Counted from the stretch's first letter, positions 21,380 through 34,514 are shown. The stretch is 64,000 bases of DNA from Glebionis coronaria (GCA_025667525.1 CM046876.1:569963469-570027468), one strand, 5' to 3'. The notes: a model not told the origin generated them from the sequence alone. Program-made: numbers and translations.

Positions 21380-21660
21380 CTTAATTGCCAGCTTCCCCCA
21401 GGCAGTGGTGTTACTGCCACCGGCAGTAGCCCGTTTCCCCTGCTCGAGTCAAATTCCCACCGACAGGCTATGCCTGCCAACCGTGGGTTCCCACTGCCCA
21501 GCCGCGGCTCCCACTGGCAGCAGCAGCTTTGGCTGCCACTACGCAGGGCTGTATTCCCCTGCTTACCTGCTGGATGCCACCGTTAGGCCAACAAGACCCA
21601 CTGGCCTTGCGGCTGGTGGTATAAAGTCACCACCGGAAGTCACAGCTCTCGGCTGATTAA
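21380..21660. repeat. GC-rich block of CTGCCA/TGGCAG inverted pairs in the gypsy-B LTR
   Basis: This block is much richer in G and C than its surroundings. It contains short dyads such as ACTGCC...GGCAGT and several further TGGCAG or CTGCCA words. The same block is at 28800-29060 in the other LTR. It could fold strongly as RNA. Confidence 0.6.
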
Positions 21661-22576
21661 ACCAACCAAACAGAACTCGAAACAGCCCGATATATTACAT
21701 GTTTTTAACCTCTAACTAATCATGTTCGAACCCTTGATTTCTTACTGTTAAACGATTAAGATCAAAGAAAATAGTTAGGGAAAGATTAGGGTTTTACTTA
21801 CATGTGTTTAGGGTTTAACAATCAAACACGAATACCACCATGATCTCTTGATCCACCTATGATTTCTCTATGTTTTTTTTGTTTTAGTCGGCGACTGGGA
21901 GAAGACACCAAGGAAAACAAGCGGTGGCCATTCTTGTTTATTTAGGGTTTATGTGTAATTTTGTGTTTGTCCAAAAATACATATCCCCTCCCGTCTGTTT
22001 TCATTATAGGCGGCCTAGAATATCTATTGGGCCTAGAGCCCATGCTTTTCCCTTGTCTTCTTTGTCTACACGGCCCAAACAAACACCTATTCCTTTTATT
22101 TAATTCGCGTCTTATTAAATGATGCGCGTAATCGTGTTTGAAATGTCGTGAATTTTCCCATGGTTATCTTTATACGTTTAAACGTAACTATTACGTACGT
22201 AATGACTTACCGTGTTTGATTTAATATACGAAGAATAATCGTGTTAATTATTCGTTTTTACGTGTTACGTAATTATTAATTATTCATGTTATTATAATTA
22301 CTTGTACGTAACGACATTCATCGTATTAATAATATACGTAAGTACATAATTATCTGTTCGTGATTTCATGTTCATGATTTTATGTTCGTGATTATAATTA
22401 TTAATGTTAATAATTATCGTGTACTAACACGTATTTAATACTTATCCTGCAATAACACGTACGTAATTCTTGTAATTAATATTCGTGATACGTGTTCATG
22501 TTATATAAGGAAAGTTTTAATCCTGTAAGTACGATCATAAGTGTACTGTTCATGGTAAAAGCATGCGGGTTTTACA

Positions 22577-22596
22577 ACTCTTCCCCCTAAAAAGAA
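22577..22596 (-). other. Gypsy-B polypurine tract
   Basis: On the minus strand, TTTTTAGGGGGAAGAGT directly precedes the 3' LTR start. It primes plus-strand synthesis. Confidence 0.85.
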
Positions 22597-24030
22597 TAAT
22601 TCGTCCCCGAATTATAGATAACGTAACTGGAAGCGGGTAACATACCCGACTCAACTGGAAGGGTATGCAAGATAAAAGGAAATGAAGGTGACGTGAAACG
22701 TGACATAGCTTAAAAGGACATGGAACGTGACGCGACTGAAAGAGTCTTACTTGGTTATGGAAGGATGAGAGGATAAAATCCGGATGGCACTCGTCCGTTT
22801 CCAAGTGGCTTCCTTCTCGGAACGGTTCCTCCACAAGATCTTGACACAAATGATAAATCTTGGTCCTCCTGACCTTGACTTGAAAAAATGAGGAGTTCAT
22901 GGTTATCAACGTAAGATAGATCCCCTGAATTTGATCAAGGGAATAAGAATTAACGTGCAAGGGTAACTGAAACGTTATGGTGCAAAACAATCTAACTTAA
23001 CTGATAATTAGCAACGATGGGCGAGACATATTGAAACGTAGTACGTGAACAATTTTGAACGTGATTCGTGAAAATTTTTGAACGTGATACGTTGAGATAT
23101 GGTGATTGTAGTATGAACAAACATATCGTGATCCATGATACGTGTAACATATTGTGAACGTGATATGAGGAACGTGGAATGAACATGACATGTGAAACAT
23201 ATCGTGAACATGGAATACAACTGCGGTAATGTCAAACGCTACAAGGTGAGATGTGGAATGTGACGTGAAACGTCTATCTGAGGATAGGGAGTTATATTAA
23301 ACTTGAGTCTGGTCTCTCCAGTTCTTGCAAAACTTCCCAGAACGAAGATGAACGTAAAATCGTAAGCCAAGATACGATCATGAATGTGAATAATGTCATG
23401 AACGTGATTTTGAAAGCAAGTCGTGAAATTAGAATAAGCACGTGAACGTATATAAGGAACATAATGCAAACCTTTGTCTGGCCCAATAGCTGAGGGGTTA
23501 CCAAGTGATCGGATGAGCCTTGACTGGAACATGTCTGATCTATCTGTTGGTTCCTGAAATCCTTGCGGATGTAAGGATTCTGCAGACTTGATCAAATTTT
23601 TGGCAATAACCCATATAGCATATTGCTTCTTCTGAGTTTGCGTTAATCTGGTAACCAAAATCCGTGGGGATCTTGTCCCATTTTTTATCACAATTCTGAT
23701 GGTGGATAAACATCTCAGTCAGTTGGTGTTCTATCTTAGCCTGTTGGTATGTCAGGTACTTAGATATGAACGTAACTATATCTTGCTTCGTAGAAACTTG
23801 ATACGTAGAAATTTGCGGAACTATGAGTGTCCGAAATTAGAATTCTCTTAGCGTAGGATTTTCTGGAACACCTAATGTAGTGTAAGGTTCTCACCTTTAC
23901 GCATAGGCCGAGTCATGGTAAGATTAACCGTGCGAATCCATGTGATTCAGCGTGTCACTGTAATCAACCAGAATTTATATTGAAAAATTTCTGGGTGAAA
24001 TTTCTCCTGTCGTAGAATTTGCAACATAGT
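22597..24030 (-). other. Gypsy-B interior, pol 3' half (decayed)
   Basis: No reading frame is preserved. At about 22760-22890 the minus strand can be read in pieces resembling the end of a chromodomain (an EATWK-like word). At 23020-23240 there is a cluster of GAACGTGA and CGTGATACGTG words with no coding sense. The integrase should lie here but I could not recognise it. Confidence 0.5.
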
Positions 24031-24049
24031 GCAAATATGGTATTCCTGC

Positions 24050-24415
24050 TCTTCTCTAGACTTAGAGAAAATAAGGTTGTCCTCGATGAAAACACTGATG
24101 ATTTTATTTATGAGTTCATGGAACTCGATTTATTAAGTCCATAATGTTGCTGGAGCATTTATGAGATTAACACAAAATCACGAATCTAACATGACCGAGT
24201 CGTGTATGAATAGCAATCATGGACATGTCCTGCTCTTTCACTCGTCACTATTGGTAGCATGATCATGAGTCCGATCTTGGAAAAGTGATTAACACCCTAA
24301 AGTCGATTGGACATGTTTTCAATACATGGAGGAGAATAACGGTTATGAATGGTGATTTGTTTACATTGAAGGTAGTCAACACATAATATCATGTTACCGT
24401 CCTCCTCCTTGAGGG
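24050..24415 (-). pseudogene. pol: Gypsy-B reverse transcriptase remnant
   Basis: In broken frames on the minus strand I read DGNMILCVDYLQ, then HNRYSPPCIENMSNRL and NHFSKI. After a gap come APATL and VFIEDNLIFSKSREE. These match the Ty3/gypsy RT order (primer grip, NRYPLP region, catalytic loop and the following KSREEH). The catalytic FIDD has become FIED. Many stops and shifts mean the domain is inactive. The type is that of chromoviruses such as Tekay/Del. Confidence 0.75.
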
Positions 24416-26674
24416 TTCTGCTAGAATCTATATCGGAAAATTCGAAATGATCAGTTGATCCTAATGAAAAGGGACTTCAGAAGTGTGTCACAACCAATAG
24501 CTAGAAAATCTTCGCAGCCATGGAATAACAAACACGTGCTTGTAAAGCATACATAATTTGTACAGATTCTCTTGATGGAAAACCATGCTGAGTGTATTCA
24601 GGGGCCTGAGCATTACTGTACATAACAATGAATCGTAGCATGGTGTGCTATTCGTAGTCCATAATTAGGATTAAATTCAACTCGCATCTGTCCGAGGTAA
24701 TGCGTTAACAGCTTGGATCTTATCATTAGGCTGAAGGAAAACCTTCGTATACATAGGTGATACGAATGGCGTCCTTTATGGTCATGAATATATGAAATAT
24801 GGGTGCAAGAAATGAAAGTGTCATCGAGCAATCGTGACAGATCTCACTGATACGCCGGTGATGGTGCTGAAACTCTTGTAGCCTGATTAATACATGGCAC
24901 CACAAATGGATATACCCTTTTTGGGGTTCCCAAAATTTCTTACGGATGTTCTAGAATTGGACGTGAGTCATGTGTCTTGACTCGTGTCTTGGGAAATATA
25001 AGCATGACATGTGTCTTGACTAGTGTCTTCAAAAAGTATAAGTGAGACATGTGTCTTGATTGATGTCTTGACATGTGTCTCGGGATGTAAAACGAATAAA
25101 ATTGAAACTCTTTGGTTATTATGCCAGAATTGGCGGATCGGTTGGATTGCTGACCCTTGTACTTCTGAACACATCTGTGGACGGAGCTTCAGTTGCGATT
25201 GCTAGGATAGTTGCTGTCACACTAGTGGTTACTATCGTCTTGTCTGTTAGTTCCATGACGGTCATTCTCATGACGGTGATTCATGTCACTATTCATCTGA
25301 GTGGCCGGCTGGTACCGGTTCTCACTCATATGACTTACACGACAACTGAATGGCGTGTGATATGTAACTAAGAATTAGGGACAATGATTGATGGAAATCG
25401 TCTGGTGGTGAAGCATCTTCTCGTCTGATCGCTTTGATCTAACGCCTTTGTCTTCGTCTTGTAAGATCTCCAGGTTGTGAACAGCATCAACATCTCGTAG
25501 CGTCTCTAAAAAATATCAGCAGCATTAACCTTTAGTAACATATCCAAGTTATGAGCGACATCCGCAATTTGTAGAGTATCAGCAAGTGGAATACGGTACA
25601 TGGAATACGGTACATGGAGTACACGTGGAATGCACATGAAATGATCGGTGTGGGGTCGATCATCTGACATGATTTTAAAGGAAAAAATAACTGGTTAAAC
25701 GGTTAGAAAGACCATCATGATAACCTGGCAATGCCAGCATATACCTCATTCTGGTTGCTTAGAGAAACGCTAACGTGTGGTTAAACGAATTTCAACGATG
25801 ATTTTCCTGAAAGCATGATTAATGAAAACTAACCACGACTATCATGAAAGCAGGATTTAAATGAATTCCAACAGTGTCTTGCATGAAAGCATAAACAATA
25901 AAAGAGACGTATGACATAATCAACATGAAGACAAAATCATCATGAAGAAACATGAAACAACTTAACATGAAGGAGTATATAACATAATCAGCATGGAACT
26001 GATGTTAACCATGACAATATGAAAATATACTTGACATAAAAACATAGCAACTTATGAGGGGAAATGAAAAAAAATTATGCCAATAAATCATGAGAAAAAT
26101 TTTATGCATGAAAACAGTGTGTGAATGCGTGATGCAGTTTATAAAAACCTTTATATGCGCGAGGGTAAACGCCAATGATCCATTTACCCAAAACAAAAGA
26201 CATGGCGAGGGGACGCCTATGGGTCGGTCCCAAAGTTAAAATTTTCGATAAAAGCACATGCGGCTAAATAGGGCCAGTCCTGTACCAACCGTTACTTAGT
26301 CATAAACCTGCGACAATGATACATGGAATAAAGAATGAAACTCAACTGTCAAAACTTAGCAGAAAAAATAATTTATATGACCAATTATGAACTACTCGGG
26401 TTCAGTTCACATTAGTCACAGTTCACAAGGAACATTGTGCATGAAACAATGACACGTAACTAAGTATGGATGAAGGTAGTTTAGTCCATATTAGTAAAAG
26501 CAATACTGATGAAAACATCATGGTTAAAACAACAAGGTGCTGAAAACATCATGGTTAAAACAACAAAGTGCTGAAAACATAAATACATGGAATAACACGC
26601 GTTGGCTTAGGAAGCTCCTGATGACTACCCACTAGTCACAGGTCAAGTTTTAGAGCCTACAGGTCGAAGCCTTA
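24416..26674 (-). other. Gypsy-B interior, gag/protease side (decayed)
   Basis: Gag and protease should lie here, but I recognise neither. Features seen are a run of TGTGTCTTGACT-like repeats (24961-25085), repeated CATGAA words (25800-25990), and a direct repeat of about 34 bp containing AACATCATGGTTAAAACAAC (26512-26575). Confidence 0.5.
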
Positions 26675-26686
26675 GCTCTGATACCA
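26675..26686 (-). other. Gypsy-B primer-binding site (initiator tRNA-Met)
   Basis: On the minus strand TGGTATCAGAGC lies four bases after the LTR end at 26691. This fixes the element's orientation. Confidence 0.9.
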
Positions 26687-26690
26687 TAAT

Positions 26691-29600
26691 TGTAACACCC
26701 TACTTTGATAAGTGGACCGTTACGCGTAATTATGGCGTGTCATCAAAGCATGAAAGGTAATATGTAGTAAAACATTCATGACCATAGGGAAAACCGGAAT
26801 CAAACATCAGTTCCCAAACATAAGCCCAAAACATAATAAAGTAAATGAAATGAATGAAAGACTAAACAAGCATAAGTATATGACGGCAAAAGGAGAAGAA
26901 GTCTATGGCAGCTTCCATCCTATGCATGTCCTCTAAATGCTCGAGTCTGTCCTTGGGTACCTGCCGTTTTGGAACATGGAAAGGAAAGTAATGGCTGAGC
27001 ATAACGCTCAGTGTACGGATATACAAGCATGGAATGAATAATATAAGCATGTAAAACATATAGCAGCAGAATTGATTAAAGCCTGGAAAACCTGGAACAT
27101 GTTCATAAAACTGGTTTTATAATTTGAAAAGCCTTATGTTTATCTTATAAAAACTGTTTAACATGTTAACCATTAGCCAATATAGGTCATGAAATATCAA
27201 CGTGCATGAATACTTGGAGGGGTGACCTCGTCATGCAATTAGAAGGACTACCTCTAATTAATATAAGTTTGGGTAGGAGGGATCAGCTCCTTGTGAAGGA
27301 TGCAAGGCACACACCACATTCACCTGAATAATCTGCTAAAAACATGTAACCTAGGATGCACCCATACGCGCCACATGATAATACTAATATGGCCAAAAGC
27401 TGAAGGGATGCCACGAGCTATCACTCCGCCGTGGTAAAGTCATAACACTGGTGCCTCTAGTGTTATGGTTATGGTACCTCCATAACTAGGTGAAACTGGT
27501 CATGCATGTATATGGATTTAGGCATTTAATTAAACATAAGCAATCAAAACATATAAAACATATACTGGGAAAACAGTTGGCTGTATACGGGGAATCCTAA
27601 TAAGGAAATAATGTCCATACTGAAAGGACGGAGAATCCGTACCTTAAGTCCAGTGAACGAAGAAGACGAACGGAAGAGAGTCCTACTTCGATCTCACTAA
27701 TGCTACATAGATAATATACGTGTATAAGTATTCGGATTACTGTATACGTAACTGGTTTTATATCGTGTCCTAGCTTGTTTTATATGTTCATGTCATGTTT
27801 TACTGATTTCATCGTTATGCTATGTTCATCATGTATTCTGTCTATTCTGATTAAGTATTACTTGTATTTCTTGTATTTTTATACTTGTTGTGTAATAATA
27901 AGTAACTTTCTAAAAATAGCAGGTTTCCCAAAATAGAAAGTTTCCAAAAATAGAAAGTTTCTAAAAATAGATTTACTGCTTAAAATAGATAAGTTTCTAC
28001 AAGAATAGAAAGTTTCCATAAATAGATTAGCTGCTTAAAATAAAGAGGTTTCTAAAAATAGAAAGTTTCCATAAATAGAAATAAGCTGGACTATTAAGCT
28101 AAAAATGATAAACTTAATTTTTACTGATTAATATTTTAAGTCATGAGATTAATCCGCATAGTTTATTAATTATACATGTTAATTAAATAAACTATAGGTT
28201 ATATGATTTAATTAATATAAACATGATTTAATTAAATTAAGTGTATAAAATACTTAGGTTAAAGTATGTATTAATATTTATATTAATATAACCTAAGTCA
28301 TGATTATTAATTAATTATATGTCATGTTTAATAATTAATTAATACTATAGTATAAAATAAATAATTAAATACTTAGGTTAAATTCATCTATTATTTATAA
28401 TAATAATTAACCTAAGTCCATGTTTTAATTAAATTAGTTATATACCATGTCAAATTAATTTAATTAACTTGTAAAATTATATACTTGTAAAATTAATTAA
28501 ACTTGTAAAGATAACCATGAACCGAACCCGTGTATTATACTTTTAAACATGACGTGAACCAGAACGAATTAATTTAATAATTCTTGTATAACTAAGGTTT
28601 AAATAACATAGCGTATCTTGACAATATTCGATCAATATTAATTAGATTAAATAAAATTAATATTGCATGATTAATTTAATACCCTAATTAAATTAATTAA
28701 AAAAAATAACTTGAAGAATGTTAAACCAAACACCCATTTTTAAAACCCTAAAACTGACAGCCAAACACCCCTTTATAAGCCATCACCCAAACACCCCCTT
28801 AACTGCCAGCTTCCCCCTGGCAGTGGTGTTACTGCCACCGGCAGTAGCCGGTTTCCCCTACTCGAGTCAAATTCCCACCGACAGGATATGCCTGCCAGCT
28901 GTGGGTTCCCACTGCCCAGCCGCGACTCCCACTGGCAGCAGCAGCTTTGGCTGCCACTACGCAGGGTTGTATTCCCCTGCTTACCTGCTGGATGCCACCG
29001 TTAGGCTAACAAGACCCACTGGCCTTGCGGCTGGTGGTATAAAGTCACCACCAGGAGTCACAGCTCTCGGCTGATTAAACAAAACAAACAGAACCCGAAA
29101 CAGCCTGATATATTACATGTTTTTAACCTCTAATTAATCATGTTCGAACCCTTGATTTCTTACTGTTAAACGACTAAGATCAAAGAAAATAATTAGAGAA
29201 AGATTAGGGTTTTACTTACCTGTGTTTAGGGTTTAGCAATCAAACACGAATACCACCATGATCTCTTGATCCACCCATGATTTCTCCATGTTTTTGTTGT
29301 TTTAGTCGGCGGCTGGGAGAAGACACCAAGGAAAACAAGCGGCGACCATTCTTGTTTATTTAGGGTTTATGTGTGATTTTGTGTTTGCCCAAAAATACAT
29401 ATCCCCTCTCGTCTGTTTTCATTATAGGCGGCCTAGAATATCTATTGGGCCTAGAGCCCATGCTTTTCCCTTGTCTTCTTTGTCTACACGGCCCAAACAA
29501 ACACCTATTCCTTTTATTTAATTCGCGTCTTATTAAATGATGCGCGTAATCGTGTTTGAAATGTCGTGAATTTTCCCATGGTTATCTTTATACGTTTAAA

Positions 29601-29994
29601 CCTAACTATTATGTACGTAATGACTTACCGTGTTTGATTTAATATACGAAGAATAATCATGTTAATTATTCGTGTTTACGTGTTACGTAATTATTAATTA
29701 TTCATGTTATCATAATTACTTGTACGTAACGACATTCATCGTATTAATAATATACGTAAGTACATAATTATTTGTTCGTGATTTCATGTTCATGATTTTA
29801 TGTTCGTGATTATAATTATTATTGTTAATAATTATCGTGTACTAACACGTATTTAATATTTATCGTGTAATAACACGTACGTAATTCTTGTAATTAATAT
29901 TCGTGATACGTGTTCATGTTATATAAGGAAAGTCTTAATCCTGTAAGTACGATCATAAGTGTACTATTCATGGTAAAAGCATGCGGGTTTTACA
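26691..29994 (-). repeat. Gypsy-B 5' LTR
   Basis: This is collinear with 19256-22576 and about 17 bp shorter. Differences are scattered and mostly transitions. Confidence 0.93.
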
Positions 29995-32900
29995 GATCTA
30001 GAGCCCGACGAGTGGATTAAGGATAGTGGTTGTTCTAAACACATGACGGGTAATCGAAGTTTGTTCTCACACTACAAAGCATATGATGGAGGTAACGTTA
30101 CATTCGCAAGTAATAGACGTGGTAATATCATTGGCAAAGGTACGGTCTCTCTTGACTCTATGACTATAGAAAACGTAGAGCACGTAGATAACTTAGGTTT
30201 TAACCTTCTAAGTATAGGTCAAATTTGTGACAATAAGTGTAAGGTCATCTTTTCGGAATATGACAGTGAAATCGTAAAAGATGAACAAGTCATTGGAAAA
30301 GGTGTTAGAAAGCATGGGATTTATGTCATGAAGGTTAATAGGAAGTCAAAGGACAACTTATGTCTAGCGACTTTAGATGATAGTTCTACTCTTTGGCATA
30401 GGAGATTAGGTCACGCTAATATGCGTTTAATTCAATCTTTAGTCTCTAAGGAGTTGGTAAGGCATCTCCCCAAGATGAAGTTTGATAGTCACTTTTCTGA
30501 TGCTTGCAAAATTGGGAAGCAAGTTCACTCAAGTCACAAAGCCAAGAATTTGTTTTCGACCTCTCGGTGTTTAGAGCTCCTACATATGGATCTCTTTGGA
30601 CCTTCCGCCATACGGAGTTATAGAGGTAACCTTTATACCCTAGTTATAGTTGACGACTACTCTAGATTCACTTGGACTAGATTTTTGGCGTCTAAGAATG
30701 AAGCTTTCGATCACTTCGAAACCTTTAGTCGAAGAATTCAAAATCAACTAGGATGTTTAATTGTCTCTATTAGGACGGATCATGGTAGGGAATTTGATAA
30801 TGAAGTGCACTATGGTGATTTTTGTGAAGCTCATGGTATTACCCATAACTTCTCGGCTCCTCGTACTCCACAATCAAATGGGGTAGTTGAAAGGAAGAAT
30901 AAGACCATCCAAGAGATGAGTAGGACGATGTTAAATGAGCAATCTTTGCCTCAAATTTTTTGGTGCAATGCCGTGGACACATCAACTTACATTGTCAACC
31001 GAATTCTTATTCGACCTTTTCTAGGAATGACCCCTATGAGATTCTTAAAGGTAAGAAGCCCTCATTGGAATACTTTATGGTGTTTGGAAGCAAGTGCTTC
31101 ATTCTCAACACCAAAGATTACCTTACAAAGTTTGACCCAAAGTCTTACGAAGGTATCTTTTTAGGTTATTCTCAAACAAGCAAAGCCTACATAGTCCTCA
31201 ATAGAACCTCGGGTGTAATTGAAGAATCACTTAACATGACATTTGATGAAACCCCACCTTCATCTAAGACACCACCTTTGGTAGATGATTACTTTGATGA
31301 AATAGACATAGTTAATGCCAAAGATGTTAGAAACATAGGAGTTGAAGACCTTAGTGTTTAACACGGAGTAAACATTAAGGAGTCTAAGGATCATGCTCTT
31401 GATAACGTCTTAGGCGAATTAAATCAAAGGACCCTAAGATCTCAAGTCCAAAATCAAAGTAACTTCTTTTGTTTCGTCTCCTTGATTGAACCAAAGAATG
31501 TTAAAGAAGCTTTGATGGATGAGAGTTGGGTCAACGCTATGCAAGAAGAATTGAATCAATTCATTGCTAATGAAGTTTGGGAACTTTTTCATTTGCCTAG
31601 AAGTTCGACCATCATAGGAACCAAATGGGTATATAGGAATAAGTTAGATGATAATGGTGTTGTGTCTCGTAACAAGGCTAGACTTGTAGCTCAAGGCTAT
31701 AATCAACAAGAAGGTATTGATTATGACGAGACATACACACCTGTAGCTAGATTAGAATCCATTAGAATCCTCTTAGCTTACGCTTGTGCTTTAGACTTTA
31801 AGCTTCAAAAAATGGATGTAAAGAGTGCATTGCTTAACGGTTTGATCAATGAGGAGGTATATGTGGCTCAACCTCCCGGCTTCATTGATTTCTAGAAACC
31901 GGACCATGTTTACAAGCTTAAGAAAGCTCTTTATGGTCTCAAACAATCACCCAAAGCTTGATATGATAGACTTAAAGCGTTTCTTGTCAAACATGAGTAT
32001 ACCATGGGAATGGTAGACAATACACTCTTTACAAAGAAGAAAGGTTCTCACCTTATTATCGTACAAATATATGTTGATGACATTGTACTTGGTTCAACTT
32101 GTCAATCATTGTGTGATGACTTTGCCAAAATCATGCATGAAGAGTTTGAAATGAGTATGATGGGAGAACTTAACTTCTTTTTAGGACTCCAAATTAAACA
32201 AATGGACGATGGTATTTTCTTAAATCAATCCAAGTATGTTAAAGAAATGCTAAAGAAATTTGGATTAGAAGACTCTAGACCAATGAAGACCCCTATGGCC
32301 TCGGATACTAAACTCGCCGTAGATGATGATTGTGAGTCAGTAGAAAACACCAAATATAGAGGTATGATTGGTAGTTTGTTGTACCTAACGGCAAGTCGAC
32401 CAGATATCATGTTTAGTGTTTGCCTTTGTGCTCGCTTTTAAGAGGCTCCCAAAACCTCTCACCTTGAAGCGGTTAAGCGTATCTTCTGATACATTAAGGG
32501 CACTATACATTTAGGATTATGGTATCCTAAAGGTACCGGCGTAGAAACCATTGTCTACGCGGACTCGGATCATGCGGGAGACTATGTAGACCGGAAAAGC
32601 ACTAGTGGAGTTTTTACCTTCATGGGTTGTTGTTTAACTTCTTGGTTCTCCAAGAAACAAACCGCTCTTTCTATATCCACCACGGAAGCCGAGTATGTGA
32701 GTGCCGGTAAAGCTTGTCAACAAGATCTATGGATGAAGCAAGCGCTTGTTGATTACGGGATTTCTCTTGATGATGTTCCCATCATGTGCGACAACAAGGG
32801 TGCAATAGACCTTAGCAAGAATCCTGTGCAACATTCACGAACTAAGAACATAGAGATTCACCACCATTTTCTTAGGATATTGTTCAAAAAGGGAACATTT

Positions 32901-33017
32901 CGATAGAGAAGGTACCCTCGGTAGAATACTTAGCCGATATCTTCACTAAGCCACTTAAGAGGGAACCTTTTAATTACTTGCGTCTAGGTCTAGGCTTAAT
33001 GGAACATATTCCTTAAT
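29995..33017 (+). pseudogene. pol: Copia-2 pol: protease, integrase, RT, RNase H (broken)
   Basis: The frame resumes right after gypsy-B with the protease motif DSGCSKHMTG (about 30024-30053). Integrase follows: LWHRRLGHANM, LHMDLFGP, RTDHGREF and the GVVERKNK acidic site, all in one frame to about 31000. There the frame shifts, continues to 31361 and stops. RT starts about 31482 (GTKWVYRNKLDDNG), stops at 31893 (TAG) and near 31960 (TGA), and has an intact YVDD (32070-32081). A stop at 32439 and a TGA near 32488 precede RNase H (ADSDHAGD, TKNIEIHHHFLR). The end, LRLGLGLMEHIP, is in a shifted frame. There are at least eight lesions, so no protein can be made. Confidence 0.9.
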
Positions 33018-33708
33018 TGTGCATTTTTATTATCTTTATCTTTTGAGTCTTTTCTTTCTTTGAGCTTTTAAGTTTAATAAACTCTTTTTAGAAAACTTCT
33101 CTTCTCTTTTTCAAAATTCTCAAAGTTCTTTCGAAAATGGTCGAGAAATGTTTTTGCATTGTTAATTCAATCTAAAAACATTTTTCATAGCTTCTTGCTA
33201 TTCATAATGAGCTTACATAAATCATATGTATGGGTCTCTCAATTATAGCAAGAACAAAAGAGAACTATGGAGGATCATTGTATCATGACCTTTTGTCTAG
33301 TTCTACACACCTCCTACATTGATTTCATTAAAAAAATCTATGTATTTTGGTCTAAACCTTGTTTGGTGTGCTCTTGTATGTTTTCTTTGTCTAACTTTGC
33401 TTCTTAGCATATCCTCATGATTAGTTAGACTAGAAAAACAGGATTTGCTGAATTGGAAAATACTCCTTCATCACCAAACTCAACCCACCGTGGGCGGTTC
33501 TTTATTGATACCACGGTTCCCCAGTGATAAGGAACCGCCGGCTGACTTAAGGAACCGCGCCCAATACCCTGCATTTTAGGTATTTCTGAAACTCCAAATG
33601 TGTTCCAACACGTTTTGGAATCTTTGTTTCAACCCTTTGACCACCCCTAAATTATCTTGGACTTTCTCTATATAACCTTAAGTATTTTGCATTCTTTCTC
33701 AAATCAAA
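33018..33708 (+). promoter_or_regulatory. Putative internal promoter region upstream of the copia-2 small ORF
   Basis: A cluster of GGTTCC/GGAACC words at 33494-33560 includes CGGTTCC...GGAACCG as a 24-bp inverted repeat (33514-33537) and TTAAGGAACCGCGCC (33548). It is followed by CTATATAACC (TATA-like, 33669-33678) about 30 bp before the ATG at 33709. The same words precede the TATA box in the 3' LTR (34941-35008). The rest of the stretch is AT-rich, with no other feature. Confidence 0.5.
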
Positions 33709-33981
33709 ATGGCTTATTCCCCAAATGAAAGCTTTGATTCTCCTCCATTCTCTCCAATTGCTTTCAACCCCAATTCACCCAAGAACACTCAAAATCACAT
33801 CTCTTCTCCTTCTAAGAATGTTGATTGTGGAACCTCTTTTCTTCCATCACTAGCCTTTAGTGTTCTACCTCTTTCACATGATAATGTCATGCATCATGGA
33901 ACATATTGTCAATGTTGTCAATATCAACATCTTGCTATGGCTCACATCTATGAAGAGTTGAAATACATCAAGAGTCTCTAA
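33709..33981 (+). CDS. Small extra ORF of copia-2, 90 codons, unknown function
   Basis: ATG at 33709 gives MAYSPNESFDSPPFSPIAFN, rich in Ser, Pro and Asn. The protein ends with a CQCCQYQHLAMAHIYEELKY segment and a stop at 33979-33981. Three cysteines and a histidine lie close together (CX1CCX3H). I do not recognise a family. It occupies the place where SIRE-type elements carry an extra ORF, between pol and the 3' LTR, and has a TATA-like box about 30 bp upstream. It is intact although the neighbouring pol is heavily damaged. It may be the short N-terminal piece of a longer lost ORF. Confidence 0.45.
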   Translation: MAYSPNESFDSPPFSPIAFNPNSPKNTQNHISSPSKNVDCGTSFLPSLAFSVLPLSHDNVMHHGTYCQCCQYQHLAMAHIYEELKYIKSL

Positions 33982-34514
33982 GTTAAACCTCCTCTTTACT
34001 ATAAATATGAGATCTCTACCAAGCCACCACCACCTTCTTCCGCCACTACCTTGTCTTTTATCTAACCATTGGTTGCTTATCTTCAAGACATCTAGTTCAA
34101 GCAAATCTTAGAGTTCTAGCTTAACTATGATTAGATTTATGCTTTTTATTTTGGCTTGTGTTTGTGTCTCATACATCTTTTTATGATTTGTTTCCTTGTA
34201 TCTTTTATCATGTTTTCTTTTAACATGACTTATCTTGGATCTTTTGTTTCTTATTTTTTGTGATCTTTGCTATATCTTGTTGGGTGTCTCTTCTCTTCTA
34301 CTAACCCTTCTATGTAGCTTGTCACCATATTTCGATTCCTTGGTGGCCCAAGCAAGGGGGAGTAATCACCAAGGGGGAGCATTTACAAAGTCCGGTTCTT
34401 TTCTTCTTCAAAGACTTTTGCAACCTTTTTGCTTTGACAAAGGGGGATAAATGATAAACTCGTCTTCGAAAGTCTTGTTTTATTAGATGATTGAGTTTAT
34501 GGATTGTCGGAATC

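Larger units (their letters stand above)
19256..22576 (-). repeat. Gypsy-B 3' LTR (3.3 kb)
   Basis: It runs from TGTAACACCCC to GCGGGTTTTACA in plus orientation. Sub-regions include AATAGAAAGTTTC repeats (20465-20660), AT-rich sequence with TTAATTAA runs (20700-21290), a GC-rich block with CTGCCA/TGGCAG inverted pairs (21380-21660), and a region dense in TACGTA and CGTG (22110-22520). Frames across the GC-rich block are not genes. Confidence 0.93.
19256..29994 (-). mobile_element. Gypsy-B: Tekay/Del-like Ty3/gypsy element with decayed interior
   Basis: Two long LTRs (19256-22576 and 26691-29994) flank 4.1 kb. The 5-bp target duplication GATCT is at 19251-19255 and 29995-29999. The orientation is minus. 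The primer-binding site is next to the right LTR (26686-26675) and the polypurine tract next to the left LTR (22577-22596). The interior has only remnants of reverse transcriptase and perhaps a chromodomain, with no frame above 150 codons. The LTRs look about 97 percent alike by eye. It inserted at the gag/pol junction of copia-2. Confidence 0.93.

Noticed and set aside
21368..21656. 72- and 83-codon frames in the gypsy-B LTR (also 28718-29074)
   Set aside because: They overlap in different frames in a GC-rich block, have no domain, and differ in length between the two LTR copies.
26671..26700. tRNA gene near the primer-binding sites
   Set aside because: Only the 12-base complement of the tRNA end is present, without a cloverleaf.
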